A stretch of 8,107 bases of DNA, from NCBI GenBank assembly GCA_002724505.1, contig PBOV01000069.1:10056-18162 (forward strand). The letters run 5' to 3'. Both the position numbers and the translations under genes were made by a program. Source of the DNA: Rhodospirillaceae bacterium (lineage in GTDB: Bacteria > Pseudomonadota > Alphaproteobacteria > MPNO01 > UBA2964). The notes beneath the pieces were generated by a model, which was not told the DNA's origin, made no database searches, and saw only the letters and a program-made list of their open reading frames with translations. How positions within the stretch are numbered: position 1 is the first letter of the stretch; each line of letters opens with the position of its first letter. This document shows, piece after piece, positions 1 through 7,100 of this stretch.

Positions 1-579
1 ACTAACGCCGCCTTTATAGCCAATGGCATGGGTGCCAGCGTAACCATTATCGACATGTCTCAACGACGCATGGCCGAGCTTGATTTTCAATTCAAAAGTC
101 TTGTCACAACCTTATATTCTACCGCACATAGTATAGAGGAGGCGGTTCTAAAGGCTGACTTAGTGGTAGGAGCTGTCCTCGTTCCAGGTGCCGCTGCCCC
201 AAAATTAGTAACCCGTGATATGATCAAAAAGATGAAAAGAGGTTCAGTCGTTGTCGACGTAGCCATTGATCAAGGCGGATGCATCGAAACAAGCAGACCA
301 ACGAGCCATTCCAATCCCTACTATATCGAAGAAGGTGTCGTACATTACTGTGTAACCAATATGCCTGGAGCCGTAGCAAGAACATCGACATTTGCTCTTA
401 ATAACGCCACGCTGCCATATATCGTTGCGCTAGCCGAACAGGGCCCTAAAAATGCCATGCTAGCCAATAGCCATTTGCTAGATGGGCTTAACGTATTTCA
501 GGGCAAATTAACCTATAAGGCTATCGCTGAAGAACAAGGAAAGGAGTACACTGAAGCTCGCCGGGCTCTTGGCGCCTAA
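1..579 (+). CDS. ald: Alanine dehydrogenase, C-terminal part (5'-truncated)
   Basis: This is the C-terminal 192 residues of an NAD-dependent L-alanine dehydrogenase, which interconverts L-alanine and pyruvate plus ammonia in the cytoplasm. The frame is open from base 1 (T-N-A-A-F...), so the start lies outside the window. Full-length family members are about 370 residues, so roughly half is present. The first residues belong to the Rossmann NAD-binding domain: a G-M-G-A-S turn, then V-T-I-I-D, whose Asp is the expected ribose-binding acid. Next come the family signatures L-V-P-G-A-A-A-P-K-L-V, the V-D-V-A-I-D-Q-G-G segment carrying the conserved Asp, and T-N-M-P-G-A-V-A-R-T-S-T. The tail (G-L-N-V-F-Q-G-K-L-T...A-L-G-A) is typical and complete. 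The gene converges on the minus-strand operon beginning at 638 and is unlikely to share regulation with it. The family call is secure; the physiological direction cannot be told. Confidence 0.95.
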   Translation, partial: TNAAFIANGMGASVTIIDMSQRRMAELDFQFKSLVTTLYSTAHSIEEAVLKADLVVGAVLVPGAAAPKLVTRDMIKKMKRGSVVVDVAIDQGGCIETSRPTSHSNPYYIEEGVVHYCVTNMPGAVARTSTFALNNATLPYIVALAEQGPKNAMLANSHLLDGLNVFQGKLTYKAIAEEQGKEYTEARRALGA

Positions 580-617
580 AAGAAATATGTAAGAAGCCTA
601 GGCCACGATTAAAGGCA

Positions 618-648
618 AACCAATATAGTTGTCCTTACTATATTGGTT
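618..648. terminator. 12-bp perfect hairpin between convergent genes, possible bidirectional terminator
   Basis: The arms 618-629 (AACCAATATAGT) and 637-648 (ACTATATTGGTT) are perfect inverted complements around a 7-base loop at 630-636. The hairpin lies 38 bases after the alanine dehydrogenase stop and overlaps the last codons and TAG stop of the minus-strand DsbA-like gene. A position between convergent genes suits a two-way terminator. The stem is AT-rich and neither side has a strong U-tract, so factor-independent termination is only an inference. Confidence 0.45.
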
Positions 649-1258
649 CCGCTCCCACCTCCTTCATAAGTTTTTCGAGTGCCTCATATGGCTGCGCACC
701 AACGACCCCATAGCCACCCGCAACAAACGTGGGAACACCCGTCACTCCATAGGAACGTGACTTGGCCCAATCTTCATCGACGGCCGCACTAAACTCGCCA
801 TCTAATAAAATTTTACGAACCACGTCACCATCGAAGCTATTCGTTTCTGCAAGTTTGACCAGGATTTCGATATCGCCGATATTTTTCGCATCAACGAAAT
901 AAGCACGGTATAAAGCGTCATGCAAAAGATCGCCATTCTCAATAGTATCTGCCCACTTACCGAGTTCTTGAGCCTTACGGCTATTATATGTGTGGGTCCG
1001 TTTGCCGTAAGGTAGTCCTTCGGCATCCATCCGCCCCTTCATTTGACGATACATTTCATCTGGATCAGCGCCACGCCCCGCATAAAGATCCTCCATTGAC
1101 CGGCCCTCAAGCGGCGTATCCGGATGAAGGGGGAAATGAACCAGTTTCACATTGATATCAAAATTCTTTTTCAGCTTTTCAATACGCACGGTACTGAGAA
1201 AACACCACGGTCAAACATAGTCGGTAAAAATTTCTACCTGAACCATATTTCCAGCCAT
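638..1258 (-). CDS. DsbA/FrnE-family thiol-disulfide oxidoreductase, predicted selenoprotein (UPWC active site; in-frame TGA at 1211-1213)
   Basis: A thioredoxin-fold protein of the DsbA family, FrnE subgroup, expected to catalyse dithiol/disulfide exchange. Reading from ATG 1258-1256, preceded by AGGAG at 1266-1270 with 7-base spacing, gives 206 residues if TGA 1213-1211 is decoded. Residues 6-15 form the first beta strand (V-Q-V-E-I-F-T-D-Y-V). The UGA is residue 16, followed by P17-W18-C19-F20, so it replaces the first Cys of the family's CPWC motif. The rest is intact: the helical insert, H-P-D-T-P, and G-V-T-G-V-P-T-F-V with the cis-proline at P176. The length fits the family. No signal peptide is visible, so it is probably cytoplasmic. 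Its close DsbA relatives, the 2-hydroxychromene-2-carboxylate isomerases, lack the CxxC pair. It is the last gene of a likely operon after an SDR gene (66-base gap). Selenocysteine is inferred from the motif position plus the downstream hairpin. The alternatives are a Cys-to-stop mutation or a sequencing error. Confidence 0.87.
1176..1202 (-). promoter_or_regulatory. Candidate bacterial SECIS element just downstream of the UGA codon
   Basis: On the minus-strand mRNA, the lower stem UUUUC (1202-1198) pairs with GAAAA (1180-1176). A 2-base 5' bulge UC (1197-1196) follows. The upper stem AGUAC (1195-1191) pairs with GUAUU (1185-1181) using one G-U pair. The loop is CGUGC (1190-1186). The loop begins 20 nt after the UGA, its second base is G, and the bulge contains a U. 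These match the published bacterial SECIS description: a short upper stem, a G in the first two loop bases, and a loop about 16-37 nt from the UGA. This element would recruit SelB. It was folded by hand only. Confidence 0.68.
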
Positions 1259-1265
1259 CTTCTTG

Positions 1266-1270
1266 CTCCT
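1266..1270 (-). promoter_or_regulatory. Shine-Dalgarno AGGAG that fixes the true start of the selenoprotein
   Basis: AGGAG lies 7 bases upstream of ATG 1258-1256. It supports initiation upstream of the in-frame TGA rather than at the internal GTG at 1189, which has no comparable site. Confidence 0.75.
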
Positions 1271-1324
1271 ATTTTTAAATCCTATCATTCCCATTTAAAG
1301 CAGATGGTCACGACAAAAATTAAA

Positions 1325-2083
1325 CTAATGAGGCACTGAACCACCATCAACAACTACTGTCTGGCCGGTTATAAAGTTTGCCTCTTGAGAAGCTAAAAAG
1401 ACAATTGTGCCCACCATATCTTCTGGCATCGCACGCCTCTTAAACGCACGGCTATTAGTATTATTGTCAAACCACTCATCGCTCCAATTACCTCCCGAAA
1501 CAAGCCCGTCACTCATCACGAGACCCGGTGCAATTGCATTTATACAAATATTATCTTCTCCTACTTCCCGCGCCATCGCCTTTGTCATGGCTAAAATCGC
1601 ACCTTTAGACGATACGTAGTGCAACATCATCGGGGTACCCTTTAATGCCGTTGTTGACGCAACATTTACTATTTTTCCATATTTGGCGGCCCTCATATGT
1701 GGTACCACCGCCTTTGAGACCCTCCACACACCTTCAACATTAACTTGCATTACTCTGCCCCATTCGGCATCCGGGATATCCTCGAAATGCTTATGCGAAA
1801 TGTCAGCAAAAATAGCGGCATTATTAATCAGTGCATCAATTTTTCCATATTCCGCAACCACCCTCGCGACAAGCTCGTCAACGGAAGCGTTATCTGTGAC
1901 ATCACAAGAGATACCAATAGCATTAGCGCCAATACTAGTAATTTCAGCAACTACAGAAGACGTATCAAGAATATCGGCAATCACAACATTGGCACCCTCC
2001 GCAGCTAACGCCATAGCATAGGCCGCACCTATGCCTCGCGCGGCACCAGTTACAATCACCGTCGCCCCTCTCAATCTTTCCAT
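1325..2083 (-). CDS. Short-chain dehydrogenase/reductase (classical SDR)
   Basis: A 252-residue classical SDR, a soluble cytoplasmic NAD(P)-dependent oxidoreductase acting on an alcohol/carbonyl pair. The substrate cannot be deduced. Visible landmarks are the cofactor loop T12-G-A-A-R-G-I-G19, an acidic D37 after beta-2 (V-V-I-A-D) that suggests NAD(H) over NADP(H), D61-V-T, N87-N-A-A90, the catalytic-tetrad Asn N115, S143, and Y156-V-S-S-K160. The N-A-I-A-P-G segment and the C-terminal I-T-G-Q-T-V-V-V-D-G-G signature complete the fold, and the length is typical. The ATG at 2083 has AGAGGA 7 bases upstream. That site overlaps the TAG stop of the preceding NIPSNAP gene, so the two are probably translationally coupled. 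The predicted selenoprotein gene follows 66 bases downstream. SDRs of this shape often act in catabolic beta-oxidation-like or aromatic pathways, but that is only context. Confidence 0.93.
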   Translation of the reverse strand: MERLRGATVIVTGAARGIGAAYAMALAAEGANVVIADILDTSSVVAEITSIGANAIGISCDVTDNASVDELVARVVAEYGKIDALINNAAIFADISHKHFEDIPDAEWGRVMQVNVEGVWRVSKAVVPHMRAAKYGKIVNVASTTALKGTPMMLHYVSSKGAILAMTKAMAREVGEDNICINAIAPGLVMSDGLVSGGNWSDEWFDNNTNSRAFKRRAMPEDMVGTIVFLASQEANFITGQTVVVDGGSVPH

Positions 2084-2094
2084 AATGTTTTCCT

Positions 2095-2409
2095 CTATTT
2101 TAAGGGTGAGAAGCTCGCAGGGATAAGAACTCTATTTTCTTGTTCAATAATAAGTGGCAACGCTACGTCTAAATATGTTGGCCAATCTGGATGTGAGGCT
2201 AAAATTTGTCGCTTTTCCAGACGATCATCAAGTGAGTCGTACCCCCAGATATGAACCACTTTATTTAAACCGCCAACTTCTGTGTGCCAAAACCCTACTA
2301 GTCGACCAAGAACCTCTTTTTGTACTGGCAGACCCAATTCTTCATAATTTTTTAAATACTCGACCATTTTACCAGGTTGAATTGTATATATACGTTCTTC
2401 GTAAATCAT
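2095..2409 (-). CDS. NIPSNAP family protein (copy 1)
   Basis: A 104-residue single-domain NIPSNAP protein (ferredoxin-like dimeric alpha-beta barrel fold). The family-type opening is M-I-Y-E-E-R-I-Y-T-I-Q-P-G-K, followed by a central V-V-H-I-W-G-Y-D-S-L-D-D-R and the ending L-P-L-I-I-E-Q-E-N-R-V-L-I-P. The family's biochemical role is poorly defined; bacterial members often sit in catabolic operons. The start is placed at ATG 2409-2407, which has GGGAG 6 bases upstream and aligns with the start of copy 2 at 7227. The frame extends 13 codons further upstream to another ATG at 2448, but that extension has no similarity to copy 2 and is less likely. An ungapped hand alignment gives about half identical residues between the copies. 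It is the first gene of the minus-strand unit, with its stop 11 bases before the SDR start. Confidence 0.9.
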   Translation of the reverse strand: MIYEERIYTIQPGKMVEYLKNYEELGLPVQKEVLGRLVGFWHTEVGGLNKVVHIWGYDSLDDRLEKRQILASHPDWPTYLDVALPLIIEQENRVLIPASFSPLK

Positions 2410-2569
2410 TCTTGTCTCCCTAGATCCACAATTGGCACCGCAAAGCATTTAAACAGGATGAACCACTTTCGAAAAGCGTACCCGCTATATTGGTTTTCAA
2501 ACTAGCCGCGATACAGTATGACCGGCATAATCGATCTACTTAATTTCCTACCCTCACAGGTCTTTATTT
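2410..2569. promoter_or_regulatory. Divergent intergenic region between NIPSNAP copy 1 (-) and the EamA permease (+)
   Basis: This 160-base stretch must carry the start signals of both outward-facing genes. On the plus strand a weak sigma70-like pair is possible: TTGGTT at 2490-2495 and TACAGT at 2512-2517, spacing 16. No convincing pair was found for the minus strand. No strong inverted repeat or small gene is visible. Confidence 0.35.
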
Positions 2570-3487
2570 TTGTCAGAAGAATCCGAGAATGCAGCACGCC
2601 GTGCCGGTTTGAGTTCAAATGTCTTAGGTGTCATTTGGATGATGGCAGCGGTTTCACTCCTGACAGGTATGTTTGGGATAGCTAAGGTCCTTATGCAGAC
2701 TATGCCAATAGCAGAAGTCGGCATGTTCAGGTTTCTTACGAGCCTGCTGTTCCTGATACCCTGGTTAGCCACTAATGGCTTAGGTGTCTTAAAAACAGAA
2801 CGTCCCTTCGCTCACTTCTGGCGCGCTTTCTTTGGCGCCACCTCGCTCCTTGCTGGGATTTATGCTGTTCATCACATGTTGCTTGCAGACGCAACCGTGC
2901 TGACATTCACCATCCCTCTTTGGTCGATCATTATGGCAGCAGTTTTTTTGGGAGAACGGATCAGGTTTCGTCGTGCGTTAGCGACCATTATTGGTTTTGG
3001 GGGAATTCTTTTAGTCGTCCAGCCGCAAACAGGCATTGAACCTGCGGCACTTGTTGCCTTGCTCGCCGCTATTCTTGCGACCTGTGCCCTAACCACAATG
3101 AAAAAACTAACTCGAACTGAACCTTCAAATAGGATTGTATTTTATTTTCTTTTCTATGGTCTGGTCATTCTCGCCATCCCAGCAAGTCTTGATTTTAAAG
3201 TCCCGGAGGGCATTGAGTGGGTTTGGCTATTCGGACTAGGGTTTGTCGGGTCCACAGGACAGTATTGTCTAACAAGAGCCTATGCAGCAGGTGAAATGAC
3301 AATTATAGCACCCCTAGATTATATGAGGATCATAATAGCTACCGGTATTGGGTTTGTTTTCTTTGGCGAAATTCCTGATATCTGGGCTATCTTCGGTGGC
3401 GCTATCGTCATTCTGTCATGCGGTTACATTGTCCGTCGTGAGGCGATGCTCAAAAAGTCCTCTGGGCCAGAAAATGGCGGAAACTAA
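2570..3487 (+). CDS. EamA/DMT-superfamily permease (10 TM)
   Basis: A 305-residue inner-membrane protein of the drug/metabolite transporter superfamily with two EamA repeats. Ten hydrophobic segments lie roughly at residues 18-40, 48-70, 82-100, 108-127, 134-152, 157-176, 187-206, 216-235, 243-265 and 269-288. Family hallmarks include A-E-V-G-M-F-R-F early in repeat 1, the L-T-F-T-I-P-L-W...F-L-G-E-R segment closing it, and the matching A-P-L-D-Y-M-R...F-F-G-E-I-P in repeat 2. The length is normal for the family. The substrate is unknown; family members export amino acids or other metabolites. The start is TTG 2570-2572, with AGG at 2558-2560 nine bases upstream. No better start exists between the TAA at 2528 and the first internal ATG near residue 24, which would remove part of TM1. 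It ends 22 bases from the convergent prpC stop. Confidence 0.92.
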   Translation: MSEESENAARRAGLSSNVLGVIWMMAAVSLLTGMFGIAKVLMQTMPIAEVGMFRFLTSLLFLIPWLATNGLGVLKTERPFAHFWRAFFGATSLLAGIYAVHHMLLADATVLTFTIPLWSIIMAAVFLGERIRFRRALATIIGFGGILLVVQPQTGIEPAALVALLAAILATCALTTMKKLTRTEPSNRIVFYFLFYGLVILAIPASLDFKVPEGIEWVWLFGLGFVGSTGQYCLTRAYAAGEMTIIAPLDYMRIIIATGIGFVFFGEIPDIWAIFGGAIVILSCGYIVRREAMLKKSSGPENGGN

Positions 3488-3509
3488 TTATTTAAAAGAA
3501 GTTGGAATT

Positions 3510-4640
3510 TTAGCGTTTGGCAATCGGCTTCACCCGCCGTTGCTTAACGCCGGTGTAGGACGAAAGCGGCCTAATTAAACGGTTAGCCGCATTTTGTTCC
3601 ATGCAATGAGCTGTCCACCCGGTAATTCGGCTCATGACGAAAATTGGCGTATACATATCAATATCGAAACCCATCATATAATAGGCCGGTCCTGCGGGAT
3701 AATCGAGATTAGGGTATATTTTCTTCTCTTCCGCCATGATTTTTTCTAGAACATCTTCTATTTCAATCCATTTATGATCATTCTTCCATAAAGCGAGATC
3801 CTCTAAACAGCCCCGCATAGTTGGCACACGGCTATCACCCCATTTATAAACCCTATGCCCAAATCCCATTACAACCTTTTTAGATCTAAATGCGTCTCTT
3901 AACCAGGCTTCTGCCCTATCTGGATGCCCTATTTCCAATAACATATTCATAACAGCCTCATTAGCGCCGCCATGAAGCGGCCCTTTGAGGGCGCCAATAC
4001 CCGCGGTAACTGAACTATAAATATCAGACATAGTGGAGGTAACGACACGTGTCGCAAAGGTTGAAGCATTAAAACTATGCTCTGCATACAAGATCAAAGA
4101 AATATCAAACGCCTTGACCACGCGTCTGGGCGGAACGCGACCAAAACACATATATAAAAAGTTTTCTGAATAGGATAGGTCTGACCTGGGTTCGATACGT
4201 CTCTTTCCCTTGCGGAGACGATAGTCGGTCGCAATCATGGTTGGAATTTTGGAGAACAAGTTCATCGACCGCTCCATATCGGCCTCAGCCGGTTCTCCAC
4301 CCCAGGCAATCTCGGTAGTTCCAAGATAGCTAACGGAGGTGCGGATCGTATCCATCGGATGGGCACGCTTTGGAAACCTCTGAATAACAGCCAAATGATT
4401 ACGAGATATTTTTCTGCGGCGACGTTCATTTTTTTTAAAATTACTTAATTGATAACGGGTTGGTAGCTCCCCGTACCACAGAAGATAGGCAACCTCTTCA
4501 AAGCAACAACGCTCACAAAGTTCTTGAACAGCGTATCCTCGATAGGTTAAGGAGTTCGTCCTCGGCATCACCTGTGAGATAGCGGTCTCGTCAACAACTA
4601 CACCGTCAAGCCCCTTAAAAATCTTCGTTGTTTTCGCCAT
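3510..4640 (-). CDS. prpC: Citrate synthase family enzyme, probable 2-methylcitrate synthase
   Basis: A 376-residue citrate synthase-fold enzyme, predicted to condense propionyl-CoA with oxaloacetate into 2-methylcitrate. Visible active-site landmarks are A-E-H188-S-F-N-A-S, G-P-L-H223-G-G-A-N-E, G-F-G-H262-R-V-Y-K, and N-L-D313-Y-P-A-G-P-A-Y. Read by homology, H223, H262 and D313 form the catalytic triad; R338 in S-R-I-T-G-W is a conserved CoA/substrate-side Arg. The L-D-Y-P-A-G-P-A-Y form and the short length favour the methylcitrate/type II short branch over TCA citrate synthase. Position directly after prpB (14-base gap) settles the assignment. ATG 4640 has AGGA at 4650-4653. Oddities are unusually basic stretches at residues 69-80 (K-K-N-E-R-R-R-R-K...) and 142-152, and a basic C-terminal tail. 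It is the last gene of the operon. Confidence 0.92.
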   Translation of the reverse strand: MAKTTKIFKGLDGVVVDETAISQVMPRTNSLTYRGYAVQELCERCCFEEVAYLLWYGELPTRYQLSNFKKNERRRRKISRNHLAVIQRFPKRAHPMDTIRTSVSYLGTTEIAWGGEPAEADMERSMNLFSKIPTMIATDYRLRKGKRRIEPRSDLSYSENFLYMCFGRVPPRRVVKAFDISLILYAEHSFNASTFATRVVTSTMSDIYSSVTAGIGALKGPLHGGANEAVMNMLLEIGHPDRAEAWLRDAFRSKKVVMGFGHRVYKWGDSRVPTMRGCLEDLALWKNDHKWIEIEDVLEKIMAEEKKIYPNLDYPAGPAYYMMGFDIDMYTPIFVMSRITGWTAHCMEQNAANRLIRPLSSYTGVKQRRVKPIAKR

Positions 4641-4654
4641 ACCGCTTATTCCTA

Positions 4655-5551
4655 TTATCTTACCTTAAAGTTAAACACCGACTGATCATAATTATTGTAT
4701 TCCTCATACCGGATCAGTTCGTAAAGCTCTTTGCGAGTATGCATTTGATCAATCAACCCGTTTTGCGTTCCAGTCTCAGAAATTTCCGCTAGACCGTCGC
4801 GTACCGCTCCCATAGCAAGCCGCGTCGTAGTTACTGGATAAATTACTAAATTGTAGCCGAGGTTCTCGAGTTGGCCCGCCGACAACAAGGGGGATTTTCC
4901 AAACTCGGTCATGTTTGCCATCATGGGTACGTCAATTGCTTTACGAAAAGCCTCAAACTCCTTTTCTCCTTCCATGGCCTCTGGAAAGATTGCATCGGCG
5001 CCAGCATCAACATAGGCCTTAGCTCGATCAATAGCCGCATCCATCCCCTCAGAAGCTCTCGCATCAGTCCGCGCAAATAATACGAAATTTGGGTCAGTTT
5101 TTGCATCTGCAGCGGCCATGATTTTTCGTGACATTTCATCAACACTAACCAATGACTTATTATCAAGGTGGCCGCAGCGTTTAGGATTTTCTTGATCTTC
5201 TAAATGACACCCAGCTATCCCATATTCTTCTAATTCTTGTATTGTCCGAGCTGCGCTCATGGGCTCGCCAAAGCCAGTATCAATATCGATAATAGTCGGC
5301 AATGAGGTGACCCGGGCAATCTGGCGACCCCGTTGCGTTACTTCCGATAATGTAGTGAGGCCAATATCCGGCAGCCCAAGGTCATAAGACAGCGCCGCAC
5401 CTGAAATATAAACTCCATCAAAACCATGTCGTTCAATTTCCATCGAGACCAAAGGGGCGTATGCCCCCGGAAACTTGAGAATTTTCCCAGAATTCAACCC
5501 CGCTCTGAAATCAGCCCTCTTTTCGGTTGCTGGTTTTGTGGTAAACAACAT
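4655..5551 (-). CDS. prpB: 2-Methylisocitrate lyase
   Basis: A 298-residue member of the isocitrate lyase/PEP mutase superfamily, predicted to cleave 2-methylisocitrate to pyruvate and succinate in the methylcitrate cycle. The TIM-barrel landmarks are F-P-G-A-Y-A-P (residues 28-34), S-Y-D-L-G-L-P-D, the Mg-binding I-I-D89-I-D91-T-G-F-G-E, L-E-D-Q, and the signature loop K124-R-C126-G-H128 carrying the catalytic Cys. R-T-D-A-R and the F-P-E-A segment follow. Length and motifs match methylisocitrate lyase better than true isocitrate lyase, which is much longer. The start is taken as ATG 5551-5549, with AAGGA at 5560-5564 eight bases upstream. It overlaps the prpD stop by one base (TGATG), a translational-coupling arrangement. 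A TTG one codon upstream is a less likely start. prpC follows after 14 bases. Confidence 0.95.
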   Translation of the reverse strand: MLFTTKPATEKRADFRAGLNSGKILKFPGAYAPLVSMEIERHGFDGVYISGAALSYDLGLPDIGLTTLSEVTQRGRQIARVTSLPTIIDIDTGFGEPMSAARTIQELEEYGIAGCHLEDQENPKRCGHLDNKSLVSVDEMSRKIMAAADAKTDPNFVLFARTDARASEGMDAAIDRAKAYVDAGADAIFPEAMEGEKEFEAFRKAIDVPMMANMTEFGKSPLLSAGQLENLGYNLVIYPVTTTRLAMGAVRDGLAEISETGTQNGLIDQMHTRKELYELIRYEEYNNYDQSVFNFKVR

Positions 5552-7059
5552 CAAAAAATTCCTTTTTTATCTCGGGTTCCGTTCTCTAACGTAGCTTCGT
5601 CGAGAACAACATTTATTTCTTCAATTTCACTCGCTCCTAAATCAGGAAGGCGTTGGACTAGATTAAGAAAACGATCTTGCTCTCCTAAAGATACTAATCC
5701 TTCCGTCAAGTTACGAAATTTATGGATATAGTTTTCCCTTGCGAATGGTTTCCCCCCTTTTGAGTGTGCATTAGCCAAAGCCAACTCATCATTGATAACA
5801 GATCCATCCTTCATTCGGATCTCAACGCGGCCACCAAAAGCAATTTTATCGGGATCTGACTCATGATAGCGCGCCGTCCATTTCGGATCTTCCGCAGTCT
5901 CGATTTTTTGCCACAAACGCACTGTATCTTTCCGTGATGCCCTTTCGGGACGATATGAACGAATGTGGTGCCACTCGCCATCCTGAAGCGCCACCGCAAA
6001 AATATACATTATAGAATGATCCAGTGTCTCCCGACTTGCGGAAGGATCCATTTTTTGCGGGTCACCAGCACCCGTTCCGATTACGTAATGGGTATGATGG
6101 CTGGTATGGATTACAATACGGTCAATAGCCTCAAAATCGCTAATTTTTTGTTTCATGCGGAAGGCTAAATCAATCAAAGCCTGACTTTGATACTCTGCAG
6201 AATGTTCCTTTGTAAACGAGTCAAGAATTGCTCGTTTAGGTTCGCCAACTTCCGGCAAAGGAACTGTATAGGAGGCCTCCGGCCCCGATAACAACCACGC
6301 TAACACCCCATCTTCACCTTCGTAAATAGGTGACGGGGCACCCTCACCTCGCATACACCTATCAACTGCTTCTATAGCTAACTTTCCTGCATGAGATGGT
6401 GCGAATGCCTTCCAGCTGGAAATTTCCCCTTTACGCGATTGTCGTGTTGAGGTCGTGACGTGCAGCGCCTGTTGGACCGACTGATAAATGATCTCAGCGG
6501 GCAATCTTAACATCGCACCTATTCCGGCAGCAGCTGAGGGGCCCAAATGCGCAACATGATCAATCTTGTGCTCATGAAGACATATTGAGCGCACAAGATT
6601 AATTTGAATCTCATACGCCGTGACCACGCCATCTAGCAACTCTCGTCCACTTTTTTGCATTTGTTGCGCGACCGCGAGCAGGGGTGGTATATTGTCACCA
6701 GGGTGAGCGTAGTCAGCCGCCAAAAAAGTGTCGTGATAGTCCAACTCACGTACCGCTGTCCCGTTTGCCCAGGCCGCCCACTCCGCATCGAATTTTTGTT
6801 TATTGGAGATACCAAAAACTGTTGCGCCACTTTCTCGAGGATGTGCGATTGCTTGCGCACGCGCCGCGGCGGGAGGCGAACGGTTAATTGCCGCAATAGC
6901 AACTGAGGCGTTATCAATAACCCGGTTGATAACCATATCTACAACCTGGTCTTCAGCCGGAACCGGATCTGCAGCCAACTCTGCTAACTTCCACGCAAGT
7001 TGATCTTCCCTTCTTAATTTTTCTTTGGAAGTATAAACTCTAACATTATGATTTTTCAT
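5551..7059 (-). CDS. prpD: MmgE/PrpD family protein, probable 2-methylcitrate dehydratase
   Basis: A 502-residue MmgE/PrpD protein, predicted to dehydrate 2-methylcitrate to 2-methylaconitate. Recognisable blocks are N-terminal [14 protein letters not shown] (19-32), [15 protein letters not shown] (98-112) followed by [27 protein letters not shown] (208-225), and [17 protein letters not shown] (336-352). The length is normal. It is the first gene of the minus-strand unit, coupled to prpB by TGATG. The neighbours make 2-methylcitrate dehydratase much more likely than another MmgE/PrpD activity. ATG 7059 fits the family N terminus, but its Shine-Dalgarno is weak: the best purine run, AGAAGG at 7075-7080, is about 15 bases away. 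A good sigma70-like promoter lies just upstream. Confidence 0.94.
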   Translation of the reverse strand: MKNHNVRVYTSKEKLRREDQLAWKLAELAADPVPAEDQVVDMVINRVIDNASVAIAAINRSPPAAARAQAIAHPRESGATVFGISNKQKFDAEWAAWANGTAVRELDYHDTFLAADYAHPGDNIPPLLAVAQQMQKSGRELLDGVVTAYEIQINLVRSICLHEHKIDHVAHLGPSAAAGIGAMLRLPAEIIYQSVQQALHVTTSTRQSRKGEISSWKAFAPSHAGKLAIEAVDRCMRGEGAPSPIYEGEDGVLAWLLSGPEASYTVPLPEVGEPKRAILDSFTKEHSAEYQSQALIDLAFRMKQKISDFEAIDRIVIHTSHHTHYVIGTGAGDPQKMDPSASRETLDHSIMYIFAVALQDGEWHHIRSYRPERASRKDTVRLWQKIETAEDPKWTARYHESDPDKIAFGGRVEIRMKDGSVINDELALANAHSKGGKPFARENYIHKFRNLTEGLVSLGEQDRFLNLVQRLPDLGASEIEEINVVLDEATLENGTRDKKGIF

Positions 7060-7079
7060 ATCTTTATTTGTTTACCTTC

Positions 7080-7100
7080 TGATCTAATTGCCTCAGATCA
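7080..7100. promoter_or_regulatory. Inverted repeat TGATCT-N9-AGATCA at the prpDBC promoter, possible operator
   Basis: The arms 7080-7085 (TGATCT) and 7095-7100 (AGATCA) are perfect complements. The repeat covers part of the -10 hexamer and the predicted transcription start, where a repressor would block initiation. Only 6 bp per arm, so chance is possible. No regulator gene is present in the window to support it. Confidence 0.3.

Noticed and set aside
1211..1213. TGA reassigned to tryptophan, or a simple pseudogene
   Set aside because: Tryptophan at the first Cys of CPWC would make no sense, and TGA is used as a normal stop by prpD and NIPSNAP copy 2. A pseudogene is possible, but the rest of the frame is intact and a SECIS-like hairpin follows the TGA.
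2410..2448. 13-codon N-terminal extension of NIPSNAP copy 1 from ATG 2448
   Set aside because: The extension has no counterpart in copy 2, whereas ATG 2409 aligns with the copy 2 start and has GGGAG in front.
2485..2495. Direct repeat CTATATTGGTT at 2485-2495 and 638-648, flanking the minus-strand operon
   Set aside because: Several 11-base matches are expected by chance in 8 kb, and there is no extended similarity around the two copies.
5552..5554. TTG at 5554 as the prpB start
   Set aside because: The ATG in the next codon has a good Shine-Dalgarno spacing and forms a standard TGATG overlap with the prpD stop.
6633..6917. Overlapping ORFs on both strands within prpD
   Set aside because: They are out-of-frame readings of prpD, with protein-like composition in none of them and no start signals.
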